64,000 bases of DNA from Liriodendron chinense (Eukaryota > Streptophyta > Magnoliopsida > Magnoliales > Magnoliaceae): assembly GCA_003013855.2 (NCBI GenBank), contig PVNU02002353.1:2852001-2916000 (forward strand), in the 5' to 3' direction. The position numbers and the translations under genes are program-made. Positions 32,167 to 45,700 of the stretch are shown piece after piece (position 1 is the stretch's first letter; every line of letters begins with the position of its first letter). The notes beneath the pieces were generated by a model. That model saw nothing but the letters and a program-made list of their open reading frames with translations, was not told where the DNA came from and did not search any database.

Positions 32167-32602
32167 GGGCCACGGTGATGTTTGTGATAAACTTATTTCG
32201 TCCATCCGTTTTTGGAAGATCATGTTAAGACAAGAGACAAAGAATTAGGTGAATTTGAAACTCAAGTGGCCATACAATTCGAAACAGTGAAAAAGAGTTG
32301 CCTACCATTTAGACTTTTTTGGCTCCATCACAATGTTCATATGCAAAATCCTAGCTCATAAAAGTGGTTCAACTGTTTATAAGGTCATTCATTACCACTG
32401 GGATGAATGAAAAGAACAAAAATATTAACCTAATCCAAAGCTTGTACAACCCCATGAATGTTTCAACCGTGGACGTACATCTCTACTATTTTTAGTTGTG
32501 GGCCCACTTGAGCTTTAGATCTGCCCCAATTTTTTAGCTCATGTCATAAAATGATTTGGAAGAATTTATCACAAACACCATCGTAGACCCACTTGAGCTT
32601 TG
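32167..32602. mobile_element. Foldback element, full
   Basis: GGGGCCACGGTGATGTTTG at the left is answered by ACAAACACCATCGTAGACCC at the right. The inner blocks CTCAAGTGGCCATAC and GTGGGCCCACTTGAG also match inverted. Confidence 0.65.
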
Positions 32603-32610
32603 ATAGGAGT

Positions 32611-32954
32611 CCGGTTGGCGTCCATACCAAGCTATGGAGGGGCCCACCGTGATGTATCTGTTTAAGGTCAATTTAAGGTATGAATCTTAAAAAAAGAGGC
32701 CCATTCAATACTCAAGTGGGCCACACCAAATAGTGAACTGAACCTGATGATGTCATCACTATAGTAGTAAGGATGATGTCAAGGTTCAGTCACTATTTGG
32801 TGTGGCCCAACTGAGCGTTGGATCTGCCTCGATTTTGGGACCATATCCTAACACGATCTTATAAAATGAATGGACGGAGTCGATGAGCAGATACATCATG
32901 ATGGGCTCCTCCACAGCTCAGTATGAACGTGAGGAAGGACGCAAGCCAACTCCC
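32611..32954. mobile_element. Compact foldback element, near-perfect palindrome
   Basis: The left end GGAGTCCGGTTGGCGTCC and the right end GGACGCAAGCCAACTCCC are inverted; GGGGCCCACCGTGATGTATC and ATACATCATGATGGGCTCC match next; the halves meet near GATGATGTCATCACTATAGT with CACACCAAATAGTGA and TCACTATTTGGTGTG on either side. A duplicated right-end remnant of the neighbouring copy follows at about 32957-33045. Confidence 0.78.
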
Positions 32955-33045
32955 TCTAGATCTACCTCTTTTTAGCTCATGCAATAAAATGATTTGGAAA
33001 AATTTGTGAATGGAGTGAATTTATCACAAACACCATCGCCTAACT

Positions 33046-33326
33046 TTGGATCTCTAAACATTGGCTGCCACTACTGCTACTTTAAGTGTTTTAAATGAAG
33101 GGCATTTTAGTCTTTTACTAAATATGATTTTATAGCCACGTGGACTTGGAGTAGTAACGACATAAGACAGTGCAGAAAAGGTTGGAAGATTACTTTAAAT
33201 ATTTTAAAGCTAAGTAGATTTTTGAAAATAAACCAAAAGGTAAGTGAGTTTTTATAAATGCTCCTTTCATTTTTGGGCAAGCTTGGGACTTTCAGTGAAC
33301 CCTCCATTATGGACTAGGCAGTGGAA
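33046..33326. other. Spacer between foldback copies
   Basis: A/T-rich sequence, no recognised feature. Confidence 0.4.
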
Positions 33327-33860
33327 AAGCTGGGCCCACATGATATATGTGTGTTATCCATGCCGTCCATACATTTCTACACATCCTTTTAGGGCATGAG
33401 CTGGAGTTGATTGCGTGTGACCCAGACAGAGAGATATTCCCATGCCTGGGGCTATGTGGGGTCCTGCAAAGATATCTATCACAAATCCACTCCGTCCATC
33501 TGCTTTGCAATACCAATTCGTCAGGATTCTAAAAATCAGTCAGATTCACAACTCATGTGGGCCATACCACACGAAACAGTAGAGATTGATTGCGTGGGGG
33601 TGACTGAAGTTTTGTATCAGGATGATCTGTGTGCCTATAGTTTAGCTGGGTGGTAATAGCCCTACCAACGGTTTAGATATCATATAAATATCAGAGAGGT
33701 TTCAATGGTGGCGTCATCATCCCCACTGCTTCCTGGGTTATGGTCTAGTTTAGCTTCGGATCTGGCTCAATTTTAGCATCATGTCCTAAAATGAGATGGA
33801 AAAAATGGATGAACGGCGTGGATAAAACACATACATCATGGTGGGGCCACAAAGCTTTCA
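33327..33860. mobile_element. Foldback copies: short left fragment plus one full element
   Basis: About 33327-33425 is a left-arm fragment (GGGCCCACATGATATATGTG). About 33445-33860 is a full copy: GGGGCTATGTGGGGTCC and CACAAATCCACTCCGTCC at the left, ACACATACATCATGGTGGGG at the right, with CTCATGTGGGCCATACC and TATGGTCTAGTTTAGC inside. Confidence 0.6.
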
Positions 33861-34165
33861 CTGTGGAATCGTTGCCTGACTTTGCCGTTTCATCACGCCT
33901 GGACTCGGATTCGTTGGTGACTAGGAGACTCAGGTTCGATAGTGACCCCTCCGAGAGGTACGGGTCGGTGCAATGGGCCACTAATGCTTTATATCCAAGC
34001 CGTCTATCCATTTTTCCGGCTCATTTCATGGCATTAGCCCATAAATGAGAGAGATCCAAATCTCAAGTGGACCACAAGACAGGAAACAGTCGTGACATTG
34101 CCGTTTCACCACGTTTGGACTCGGATTCGACTGTGACCTCTCCATACCGAGTTCTTGGTACTGGT
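33861..34165. mobile_element. Half foldback copy between two direct repeats
   Basis: TGCCGTTTCATCACGCCTGG at about 33880 recurs as TGCCGTTTCACCACGTTTGG at about 34098, both followed by ACTCGGATTCG. Between them is a left arm (GGGCCACTAATGC ... CTCAAGTGGACCACAAGACA). Confidence 0.55.
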
Positions 34166-34171
34166 TGATTA

Positions 34172-34585
34172 GTTAGGCCCCACCATAATGTATATCCATA
34201 CCGTCCATTTATTTTCCAAGATCATTTTAGGGCATCGTCTCAAAAATGAGATAGGCCCAAATCTCAAGTGGACCACAAGATAGGAAACAGTCTTGATTGA
34301 ACGCCCGCCATTAAAAAATTCCAAGGGCCTACTGTAAGGTTTATTTGCCATCCAATCCGTTGATTAGGTCACAAAGACCTGGGTGAAGTAAAAACACAAA
34401 CATCGAATTATCCAAAACTTGTGGCCCAAAGAAATTTTTAACGGTGGGTGTTCAACCACCACAGGTTCTGTGGCAGGGTCCACCTGAGATTTGGATCTGC
34501 CTCATTTTTTGACTGATTCCTTAAAATGAGCTGCAAAAGTGGATGGACGGTTTAGATAAAATACATACATTATTGGGGTCACCAC
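34172..34585. mobile_element. Foldback element, full
   Basis: GTTAGGCCCCACCATAATG at the left and ACATACATTATTGGGGTCACC at the right; CTCAAGTGGACCACAAGAT and AGGGTCCACCTGAGATTTGG inside; ATTAAAAAATTCCAAGG and TTTTTAACGGTGGGTG around the centre. Confidence 0.75.
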
Positions 34586-34640
34586 CGAATCAGAGTCAAT
34601 GGACCGGTCAAGCACGGTGATAGTTTATCCCTATTCTCAC

Positions 34641-35120
34641 TGGTGGTGGATTAGATATTACCCTTACTGCGGGTCCCACCTTGTTGATTTTTTTATATAT
34701 CCACACCGTTTATACGTTTTTATGGTGTATTTTAAGACGTGTTTCAAAATATTAGGCAGATCCAAAACTCAGGTGGATCACACCATAGGAAACAATGGTG
34801 ATTGAACGCACACCATTAAAAACTTCCTACGGCCCACTGTATTGTTCATTTACCATCCAGACCGTTGATAAGGTAAAAAAAGACCTGGATGTAGGGGGGA
34901 TAAAAATATCAGATTGATCAAAAACTTTTATGGCCCATAAATTTTTTTAATGGTGATTCACCATTGTTTTCAATAATGTCGTCCACCTGAGATTTGGATC
35001 TACTTAATCTTTGGAATCACATCCTAAAATGAGGTGGAAAAACGGATGGACGGCGTGGATATACAATATATTCAATAAGGTGGGCCCCACACGGTAAGTG
35101 TAACACCTAATCTGCTCCCC
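34641..35120. mobile_element. Foldback element, full, 288 bp upstream of the transporter start
   Basis: GGATTAGATATTACCCTTAC and GCGGGTCCCACC at the left are answered by GGTGGGCCCCACACGGTAAG and TGTAACACCTAATCTGC at the right. Inner blocks CTCAGGTGGATCACACC and GTCGTCCACCTGAGATTTGG match inverted. It is the last member of the row before the transporter gene. Confidence 0.75.
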
Positions 35121-35407
35121 TCAAAACGATGGTGAGTAATCCACGCGCAAATGGTATGTTCTTACACGATCCGGTCCCTCTCAAAAATGGTGGTAAACAA
35201 TCAGCATAGATATCTTGACAGAGGGAGATTCGGAGAAAAATCAAAATCTTGCATGAGCGAGCGAACGCCCTTCAAACATGGAAGAAGAGAAGAGGAGAGC
35301 GTTTCTTTTCATCCTTCTCTCTCTTTACTTTTGGATTTTTTCTTCTGAATAGGAAGAAAGGGGGGAAAAAAAAAGGAGTCGTTTGATGCGGTAGCAGTAG
35401 AGCGAAA

Positions 35408-36749
35408 ATGATAACATGGATGAAACAGATGCAGGCTGCGTTTGGCACCTCATTCTTATGGCTCGTTTGCTTGATTTACTTCACCCAGGTTTGATTGTCT
35501 CATGCCTCCTTTTCATTTGATTCTTGGATGCTTGAGAATTTTGGTAGCTCTGGTTTGATTTTGTTTTTGAATGGATCGACGAGGTCCCATTCAAATCTTA
35601 ATTGAATTCCAGATTCCAAGCTTTTAATTTGCAATTGAATTTTAGCATTTAATTGTTTCCTTTAAAGGGTCAGTTACTTTTATATAATTAGGGTGGTTTT
35701 ATTGGAGTAATTATTGTAATGCTTGTATAATGGATTGTAATGCAAGCCATAGAGGGCATGGAAATAACAACTCTCCTTTTACGTAATCTCTTCCTTCTTC
35801 CTATTCTCTTCACCTTCATTCTCTCCCAATCTTCCCTGCTTACCCCCAAATCTCATCTCTTTCCCTTCTCAATTCTACTTCCTCCTCACATTCAATTAAG
35901 GAACACATCATGGATCTTGTTTTGGTGTCTTTAAGAGATGGTTCTTTTTGGGATTTGAGTTTTTTTTTTTTTTTTGGATTTGGGTTTTGGGGTATTGAGA
36001 TTTTGGGTCTTGGGTTTATGAGTTGGTGTGGATGGATTTCTGATATTGGGTCTTTTTTGGATTTTGATGTTCTGACTTTCTTGTGTTGTTTTGCGTTTGG
36101 ATAATTTTCTCTCTTTTTCTCTTTTTCCTTTTTTGTGATGTTGGGTGCCTTCAATTTTCAAATTGTAGCGAGAAGCTTAGGGCCTGTTTGGATGTACCAC
36201 AAATCATCATTGGGATCTTGGTTAACACCCATTTGATCACCTTCTTTGTTGCCAACAAAGAGCATGCATGCGTGTTTTTATGAGTAACCTGTAAAGGGTG
36301 AATTTCTGCTGAAATTGAATGTTTACGTTCAAGTTGAATTATGTGGAGCGCATCGGATCTACCCAAACGGATGCTAATGCATCTTGATGAATTGGATTAG
36401 AGGAACTGGGGGTCGGGGATAATTTTACCTAAACTGCTTTCTTTGAGTTTGGAATTTTTATTGGTAGTCCTCAAAAGTATTCCTTGATTCTTATGCTAGG
36501 ACATTGATTGCATTGGATTTTCTATTGGGGGACTACGTAGGGGTCGTTTGGATGCCGGTAAAGTCTTAACTTGTACAGTTTACATGCAATTCCGTTTGGC
36601 TTTTAAGTGGTAATCTGTTTACAGATTGTGTGTTTGGCTAACCTGTAAAGTGTTTACAATGGATAAAGTAGGTATTTGTACCGTATATTTTGGGAGGTAA
36701 ACCTTCCAAAATCCGCGAATCACATAAGGACTAGATTTTTTTTTTTTTT

Positions 36750-36790
<41 letters not shown>

Positions 36791-39700
36791 CTAAGAGAGT
36801 ATTAAAACATGCACACACTAGATGGATTGGATGTCCTCCACCCATCACAGTGGGCCCAAATGCAATCTAGAAGTTTTTAATGGTGGACGTCCCATCCTTC
36901 CATCGTGTGGTCCATTTGATAATCAACGAGCTATTTTTTTAGGGCCATAGGAGAGCATCAAGGGAAGCACATGATGGATAGATTAGATGCACCATACACA
37001 TTACGGTGGACCCCACATATCATGAGTCTATATCAGCCATTGTGTTCTACTATGTATAATGCCATTTTATCTGTAAAGACTTTACCTGTAATCTGGTTTT
37101 AGATTGCAGCTAAAAGTTGTAATCTGTTTACAGCCTGTAAAGCCTTTACAGGCAAATACATGCATCCAAACAACCCATGTAATCCGATTACCTGCAATCC
37201 CTTTACAATTTAAGGACTTTATAGGCATCCAAACGACCCCTTAAAGAAAAAGAAAGGAAAGTTTGATCGAAGAAATAGAAATGAAGGTTGGCGTTTTTGT
37301 CTATGACTCAGTTGACATGGAAAAAAGAATCACGTGCGCATTTGTGTTCGCGCTTGAATCCTATCTTGTGTAACCATTTGCACCAACAAAATCTTGGCGC
37401 ACGGCCCTTCGTGTAGCCTTCCCTCTCATCCACGTTGAAAGACTTCCTGGTGTGTGGCCCTCTATGGGAGCCTTCTCTAGTGCTTGCCACCTCATGCATC
37501 ATCTCATGCAAAGCCCATTTATACTTCATCTCATGTATAAAATGCTCATCTCCTCATGCTTCCTCAGGGGGAGAAGGAGAGGAAAGAGAGGGAGTGACTC
37601 TTTTGCTTCGCGGCCTCTAGAAATTCATTAAGCATTGTCGAACTATACATAAGAGAGAATGCGCACGCCCATTTGAAGAGGCTTTTATTGATATGGGTTC
37701 AAATATACATTTTTTGGTGTGGTCTGGCACATGCCCTTAATTATGTTTAATTGAAATACCCTTGATTCTAAAGCAAAGATCAAGAGAACAAGATTGCTTG
37801 CATAGCGTAAGGAAAGTAGAGTAATGCATGCAATGCATGTGCCTAACCTGGGATCCTTCATATTCAAGGTGTTTGGATCATTGGTCTGAGGCATTCATAG
37901 TGTTGGGGACTGATTAGCCTTAATATTTGTCCCGCGTAGCAAGATAAAGGACACGCATGCTACCTTGACAGCGAGCATAGGGTCTCTTGAGAGCATACTG
38001 AGAGTTGTACTGTCATCCAAATGAGTAGCAGGGTGTGCTCATGTAGCTTCCCCTTATGACTAGTTAGTATCAAGTATTGAATGGATGATTGAACTTGGAT
38101 TGGCACAGGGCCATATGAAGATGAGAGTGAAGAGGATCGGTGCATGACTTCGTTCAAGTATAAGATGAAAATGCGTCAGGGGGATACCCTGCACGTAGTA
38201 TAAGATGAAAATGCGTCAGAAGCTTAGAGCGGAGCTTAGAACTATGATTAAGTCCCTGGGGGGGGGGGGGGGATTAGGACCATTTTGAAATCCTTTAAAA
38301 ACCTCTTGCTTAATTAAACTAGTTAAGTAAGAACACTTAGCTTTCAAGCTTAAGTAAGTCCAATCACAAAGGCTACAAAAGATAATGCAATTAAGCAAAC
38401 TAACCTAAGCATATAGATTATAATGATGCAACATGTTGGGCTTCTAATCAATATGCAATTATCTACACGACAAATGGTATGACTACCTAAGCAACTAGTC
38501 TAGAAAGCTATATAGACAATATGAGATCCATCATGTTGGGCATATGTCTAAAAGCCAAGTGAACATACATCTTGTGTGTGAATGTGCCTATCTAGAACAT
38601 AGCATTCAACTCATTCAACATTCATATATTTCAACAATTAAATAGATAATGCATGAATAGAAGAGTGCTCAAACACAACGGTATATAGTGGTTCGGTTTC
38701 CCTACTCCACTCCCGGTTGTCGTACTCATCCCTTGAGCACACCAAAATTCACTAAGAGAGTTTAAATCAGGTTCCTTCCAACCTAGGTGTTTTAAATTGG
38801 TTCCACCCTACCGGAGAGTTTAACAAAGTTCATTCCAACCTATGACGGAGATTTTAAAGTTCATCTCTCAACCTAGATATTTACGGGTTCCATCAAACCC
38901 AGGAGTTTGACAAGGTTCCTTTTAACTTTTCAGTTCCAATCTAAGAACCTAGCGTACACTCCCGCCAAAGGCTTCCCTTGGAGACTTGTTCGAGTTTGAT
39001 TCCAAACTCTTACAATCAATCCTCCACAAGGAAAGAGTGCAACCAGACTCTTCTACTTGACAACTTACTTGTCGGATTGAGCCCCTTGTTTAGCGTCGCT
39101 TGGGTTGCTTGATCTCCACTCTCCTGTGCCTCAATCAGCTCCCCGTTGCTCCCCCAATCATGTCGCTGATGCGTTGCCAATGCCTCAAATCCAACGATCA
39201 ATCACCTCGCATGTGGTGCTCTTTTGAGATGCCCAAGGTGATAGGAGATAGGTTGAATCTTTTACAATAGGTTTTGTGTTGCAAGCCTAGAAGGATTCAC
39301 CTATATGGATTTCTAGAGAGGTTTAGACAGAGGATCTATCTATGGTGTAGGTGCCTAGAAAACGGCTGGCAACGTCTAGTTGTCGGTCGACCTACAGAAC
39401 CTGTTGGTCGGCCGACGGAGGGCCATCGATTGACTGATGATGGCCATCGGTCGGTCGAATTAAGGCCTATACAATGTTTTGTTTCTGTTCACTTTTGGGC
39501 CTTTATCGGTCGGTCGACCAGACTATCGGTTAGCTGATACCTTGCTGTTGGCCGGTCGATGGTTGGTATGGTTTTGGTTTAGGTTCAAGGGTTTTGGCTC
39601 ACCAAGGCATCTCTGATTTACCTATTCCTTCTTCCTTGATGTAGTTGTCTTCTTGAGTCTTTGATTTTTGTCTTCTTTGGGCTCAACCAACACTTAGACA

Positions 39701-42700
39701 CATGGATCTACGTAATTGACAAATAAGGTGCACTAGTATGTCATAGAAAAATGCTCTAACATAAGATAGGCAGCATAGGGCTGTGCCAGTTATGAGACAA
39801 GCAACGTAGTTTTGTGCCATGCATGACACAGGGAGCTCTGGACTGTGTTTGGGTAGGAAGGGAATGTACGGTTGTGTCTGTGTAGGCAATGAGCTTGTAG
39901 TCATGTCTGTGTAGGCAGCGCAGGGCTGTGTGTATGTAGGCAATGAGCTTGTAGTCAGATGGCACTGCTTATGCATGTACTGGGTAGCACGAAAGTGAGC
40001 ATGGGCGAGAGCAGCATTGACGGTGCTTGTTTAGATAGGCGAACGAGTCCAGATTTGTGCTCCATTGGGAAACCGACGTTGGGCTTGTCCCCATAACCTT
40101 GCTGGTGCCATCGCCTAAGCTCGCTAGCTTGTATGAGTGCGTAAGCATCTCTCTTCACCTATTTGTGAGCGGGCGTGGGAAAGAAAGGGTAACGGCTAAA
40201 GGTCCTTAAAGAGGAATTTCTGAATCTTTGAAATGAAGACCCCGGGGGGTATTTATAGAAGTTGAAGTATGTGACCTCTCAGGGGTTGCACCACTATAGG
40301 GCTGGGGCAGCTGGCGCTAGGACTTCGTCGCCACTGTGGGCCAGGGCCAAAACTGTGCTACGCTACTACAAGGTCGGGACTGGGGTGGCGCTCTGCCATA
40401 GTGGGGCTACGAAGGCGCGGCGTAGAAGGGCCACTCCTCTTCCTCTCCCTCTGATGAAGTATGAGGAGATGGACTTTTAATACATGAGATGAAGAATGCG
40501 ATGGCCTTTGCATAAGATGAAGCACGAGGGAAGGCTGCATGAGGTAGTCTTTCAGCACGGACGCAGGAGGGAAGGCTCCCACGAAGTGTCGCGGATGCGG
40601 CCGTGCATGTGGTCCTTTTTTTCATGTCAAGAAACTCGAAGAGGTTTCTCCCTAAACGTAGCGGTGTTTTAAAACATGACCAAACTGGCAGTTTGACCGA
40701 ATTGGAGCAAATATGCCCACTTAACTGGTCCTCATTGTAGACCTGTCCCACTCATTTAGGTCAACTTAATTCTCATGATTGTTTGGCAAAGTTCAATAAC
40801 TGCCTACTTGACATCACTGATAAGCTGGCATATCGCTACCATGTGGAGCTGTACTTGCTGAAAACCATGAAAATTTAGAAAAATTCAAACAGCTAAAAGC
40901 ATGCAAACAGATTAATGTCATGGCAACTGAGAAGCAGATACAAAAAGCAAGAGCATATGCAAAATAGATAGATTTACGTGGTCCACTTCCTAGAGGAAGC
41001 TATGTCCACAGGAGAAGAAAATTGGAAAGCCACTGTGCAAAAGTACATGGTACAATAGAAAGCCACATCTATTGTACCCTAGCTTGGTATCCCAGATAGT
41101 GTGTATCACCTATCCTGACGTGGTGTAGGCCCAGGATCAACTCTTACCACATGAGTTTGGTGAATGCCCTGTGGATAAAAATAAAAAGAACAAAGAAAAA
41201 AGAAAGCCACCTCTAAAATGAGGTTTTGTATCGCCTTAACCTAATCAGAGTGGGTTGTGATTTTGGTAATACCAAAATACCCTAGAGTTTTTGCGTAAAG
41301 GGCAATGCCCTTTGCATCCCTCGTATGGAGCATGCCTCAAGTCCCCGCTAATTGAGGCAGGGTTTAATGGCGTACACTAGGCCCACAGATCAGCTAAAAC
41401 TGAATACGAAGGTCGCGTCATGATGATGTGAAATTCAAACAGTTCAAAGTAGCTACCGAACCTCGTTAAGTTGAATTACGTGCTTGATCTTTTTTCTACC
41501 TTTAAGTATGTATGTATGTATGTATGTATGAATGTATGTATATGTCTTTCAATATCATCACAAAGCATACAAATGTGTCAACTTGATAGATTTCCAAGGT
41601 TGACATTTTGAACTACTCCTGCATCTGATTGAGATCGTAGATGGATATATAGGTAAAGTTGGTGTCCAAAAATGTGAAAAACCTCGTAAACCAATGCAGT
41701 TATGTTAATGCCAATAGGCATATAGCCTTCAACATGTGCTACTCCATTTCCCACATTTGACCCTCCCTTGTAGATGGCAGGCTAAGTTATGACACAGATC
41801 AAAATCATTACTTGCCCAGGTATCAGTCCAGAGGGCCGTCCGCTCATTTATAAAAAATGTGATAGGATGCAAGTAAATATTACGAATTCAAAAAGATCCA
41901 ATTGTCTTAATAGCAGGATTTCAATATTATAAGCCATATTTTAGTTAGAGAGGGATCGAAATATATTGTTTTTCCAATTTATTGTTTCAAATACCGTCTC
42001 ATGCCTTTAGCAATTTATTGTTTCAAATACTTTATACGTTGACCAGTAAACAGAAACTACTTTGTAGAGGCAGAATGGTATACGTACTATTGCTTTTTCA
42101 TTTCAGTAGTGTTTAATGATATGCCACTTGGAAGTTTTTCATATGCCCCCTCACATCAATGAAATATATGGTTTTATTTTGTCACCATCATCACTATCAT
42201 CCTAGCATTGTCCCAGCTATTTGGGTTGGCTAGGATTTCCAGTGGCTGATTGGCATAAGTTCAATGAATGGCTGCCCCACCTGACGTCAACCCTCCTTTA
42301 CCAATGATAGGGACCGATTGGTTTGGTGCATTACACCAAGCAACGGTTTTCTTGGTCCTTCTAAAAATTTATTTTAAGCATAGTTCTTTATCGAATTATT
42401 TTTCCAAACAATAGTTGAATTTGTTCTATTTAACTTTTTCTTCGTAATCAAATGCCATTTAGCTTTTTCAATAATATAAGAAGTTTGACTACTTTTTCCA
42501 AGTCTTATTTGCTTGCACGTGAATGCAGGGTTTCAGATCCTTTGTATGGACAGCAGTTTCTTACCAGCTCAAGGACATTCTTAAGTTGTCCCCCTCAGCA
42601 TCACAGTTTGTAGTATCAATAGCATTTTTCCCTTGGAGTATAAAACCATTTTATGGGTATGATCTCTTCTTACACTCATTCATCTCTTTTTTCTAACTCA

Positions 42701-45700
42701 TTCCATTTGAAGGTCTTATGGATCCCACAGAAGAACTTCTGATTTATTATATTAGGAATGCTCCTATGATTTTGCTTGCTTAATTGAGTTCCATGAACTT
42801 GGAGTGCGCACCAAAACATCTATACCATACGCATGGCATTTCTGTATGGTGATAAAGAAATAGAATTGTTGACTTGGTGGGCCAACTTTTGGATGGGCCA
42901 TGACGCATAAAGTAAGGGGATCATAGATGGTAGCCGTGCGATTAATGGCCTGCAAAATGGACGGTTTAGCTTGAAAAATGTGGAAAAGTCCACATAAGGA
43001 TGGTCCACCATAGTCGGATGGTTGGTTCTGTCAAATCACTATGAATTTTATCTTGGCCAATTCACATGGTGGTCCATCAAACCAACAGACCAGCTGCTGC
43101 ACACGTTTACCATGTGTATGGTGGAGTCATCAATTCATAAATTTCAATGAATTTGTATCCGATATTCTCACACACTATGTTTGTAATTGCCATCAATTTG
43201 CTCAAAGCAGAAGGCTTTTTTTTTTCATGCAGAATTTTGTCAGACTGTATTCCCATTAGAGGTAGGAAAAGAGTGCCATACTTAGTCATCGCAACTACAC
43301 TCTCTCTTGTACCATGGCTTATAATGGGTCTAAAAACATCCGTGAGGAGTTCACGTCTACCCCTCACAGTTGTCTTAACAGTACAAAACCTAGGTTCTGC
43401 GATGGCAGATGTTGTAATCGATGCGATGATTGCAGAAGCTGTTCGGTCGGAGAGGTATGTGCATGTTCATGTGTATTTAAATATATTATTTTGTGCTGGA
43501 CAAATGCTACTTGCAGGCACACATCTACAAACATTGTGACTCTAAGCATGCCAACATGGCAAACACGTTTGGTATCTGGGTTGTTCATCAGGAAGGGCCC
43601 ATCAGTGGAAGTGCCCAAGCTAAAAAATCAGGCTGATCTGCTCTTCAGGCCACCCATATGTGTATGGAAAATGGATAAACTGATGGTTGCATTCTGCATA
43701 CATATGCGGTCCCCATAATCATTGGGCCAATCTGATTTTTGAGTTAGGGAACATTTGCCATAGTGCTTATCTGATGAACCAACAGTACCTATCGCATGCA
43801 TGTCACATTGGCATGTGGGGGTGTTTGCTGTTTTTGGTTGCTGATGGGCCTTTGCAGTTGCAAGTAGCATCTGTCATTTTGTATCTGTAATCAAAAGAAG
43901 CTGACTTGATGTCTTGCTTTATATCAGGGCATCATTTTCTGGAGATCTCCAGTCAGTATCTTGGTCAGCAATGGCCTTAGGTGGAATATGTGGGAGTCTT
44001 CTAGGGGGATACACATTAGCCAATTTACCGATGGATATGATTTTTCTTCTTTTCTCTGTTCTCCCAACGATCCAACTATTATCTTGTGGTTTGGTCAAGG
44101 AGACTCCTTTAGGCAGTGGTACCTTGCTGGATCATGCAGACTCTAGAAGTTCTAATAACCCAGGGAATTATGTGGTGAATGGAAATGCAAGGACATCATC
44201 AGATTCAGATGATCCACAACAGAAGCTGGAAAAGGTTGAAACATCCAAGGGTGGCACTGCGAGAAGGAGAAAGAGAAGTCGCAAAAATAATAAAGGGCAA
44301 GCAATCATCAAAGAACCTGAGATTCAGCATAAGTCCTTCATCATGAGATCCTTCCTTTCTCTAAAATCGGCCATTTGTAGTTTGTGTCGGGCATTTAGGC
44401 AGCCCATCATACTAAGGTAAACTGCAAGGGGTGCATGATGCTTTTTTTTTTTTTTCCACGCTCTGAAGAATGCTACTATGATGTTCACACTTCATGGGGC
44501 TTCATGGAGTTTGATGTGGTACAGAACGAAACAGCTCTATTCATACACGGCACTTTTTGGATGGTGATAAGAACTGTTGATTTGATGGGCCACTGAGCAG
44601 ATGTCCCATCTTAAATACACTTAAGAGAAATTAGTTTTTGGGCAGGGGCTGCCACATGGCAGCTCCTACTCCCTTCTTTTTCTTCTTATTACATGATCCA
44701 TCCCTTCATCGCTCCATTGCCTCTTCACCGTTCATCAACGTGAATAACACCTGAGATGTGTGGGCACGATGTGTAGTGTGTGTGGCATCCACTCCATCCA
44801 TTAAGTGGGCCATTCGCTACTAGGCTACCCTTTAAAATGAAGAAGAAGAAGAAGAAGAAGAAGAAGAAGAAGAAAGGGGTGACCTGCTTGATCAACGGTT
44901 TCAATCGCCATTTTTGCCACATATATAATGGAAATGACACTTATTGGCATTCTGCGCAGCGTAGTTCTCTTAGTTATTATTCTCTATATTTTTCTTTGCA
45001 GAGGCTTCTGTTTAAATGCCTTCCTAATTGCAATGTTTTGTTGTTTTTGAACTTGTGGGAAGGCCAGACCAATGGCATGGTTTTTCTTTGCACACGTTAC
45101 TGTTCCAAACCTCTCAACAGTCATGTTCTATTACCAGACCGAGTTCTTACACTTGGAACCATCCTTTTTGGGGACTGTACGCGTGGTTGGATGGTTTGGA
45201 CTCATGCTTGGAACATTTATCTACAGTCGCTATTTGAAGCACATGAAGTTAAGAAGAATACTCATGTAAGTAATTTAGACATATTTTCTTTGGAGTTCCA
45301 TCTCAGCCTAATGATTTCCATTATTTATTTTGTATAGTTGCTTTGCGCAATAGTAGGTGATGTGTGTTCCACCATGGCAAGACCCCTTAATAAGGAGCAA
45401 AACAAGAAGAGGATAACTAAGAATAAAAGATAGGAGAGGAAGACGAGAAATCGTCGTCGTCATCTTCATCATCATCTAAGCGTTTTGCCAATTAATTGGG
45501 TTCCGCTACATGAATCCTGATCTGTCATTCCACCGTATCAAGGGCCATACCTTCAGCCAGACCATAGGTCATCAAGTCTTTTCTTTCTACATCCATCCAT
45601 GTTCTTTTGGGCCTTCCCCTTGCCCTTTACAGCCTTCAACTTGTACTCACTCACTCCCCCTAACCGATGCAGTTTTTGGTCTTTGTTGCACATGATCAAA

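Noticed and set aside
35740..36283. Several short open frames at the start of intron 1
   Set aside because: Low-complexity Phe/Leu/Lys translations of T-rich intronic sequence. Exon 1 ends cleanly at a GT donor at 35489.
36178..36380. Possible second Harbinger-like MITE before 36540
   Set aside because: TTAGGGCCTGTTTGGATG at 36178 looks like a left end, but no matching right end occurs before the next element.
39370..39560. GGTCGACC/GGTCGGTCGA palindrome cluster as a regulatory array
   Set aside because: Similar palindromes occur in the gypsy LTRs at 50 and 52 kb, so worn retrotransposon sequence is the simpler reading.
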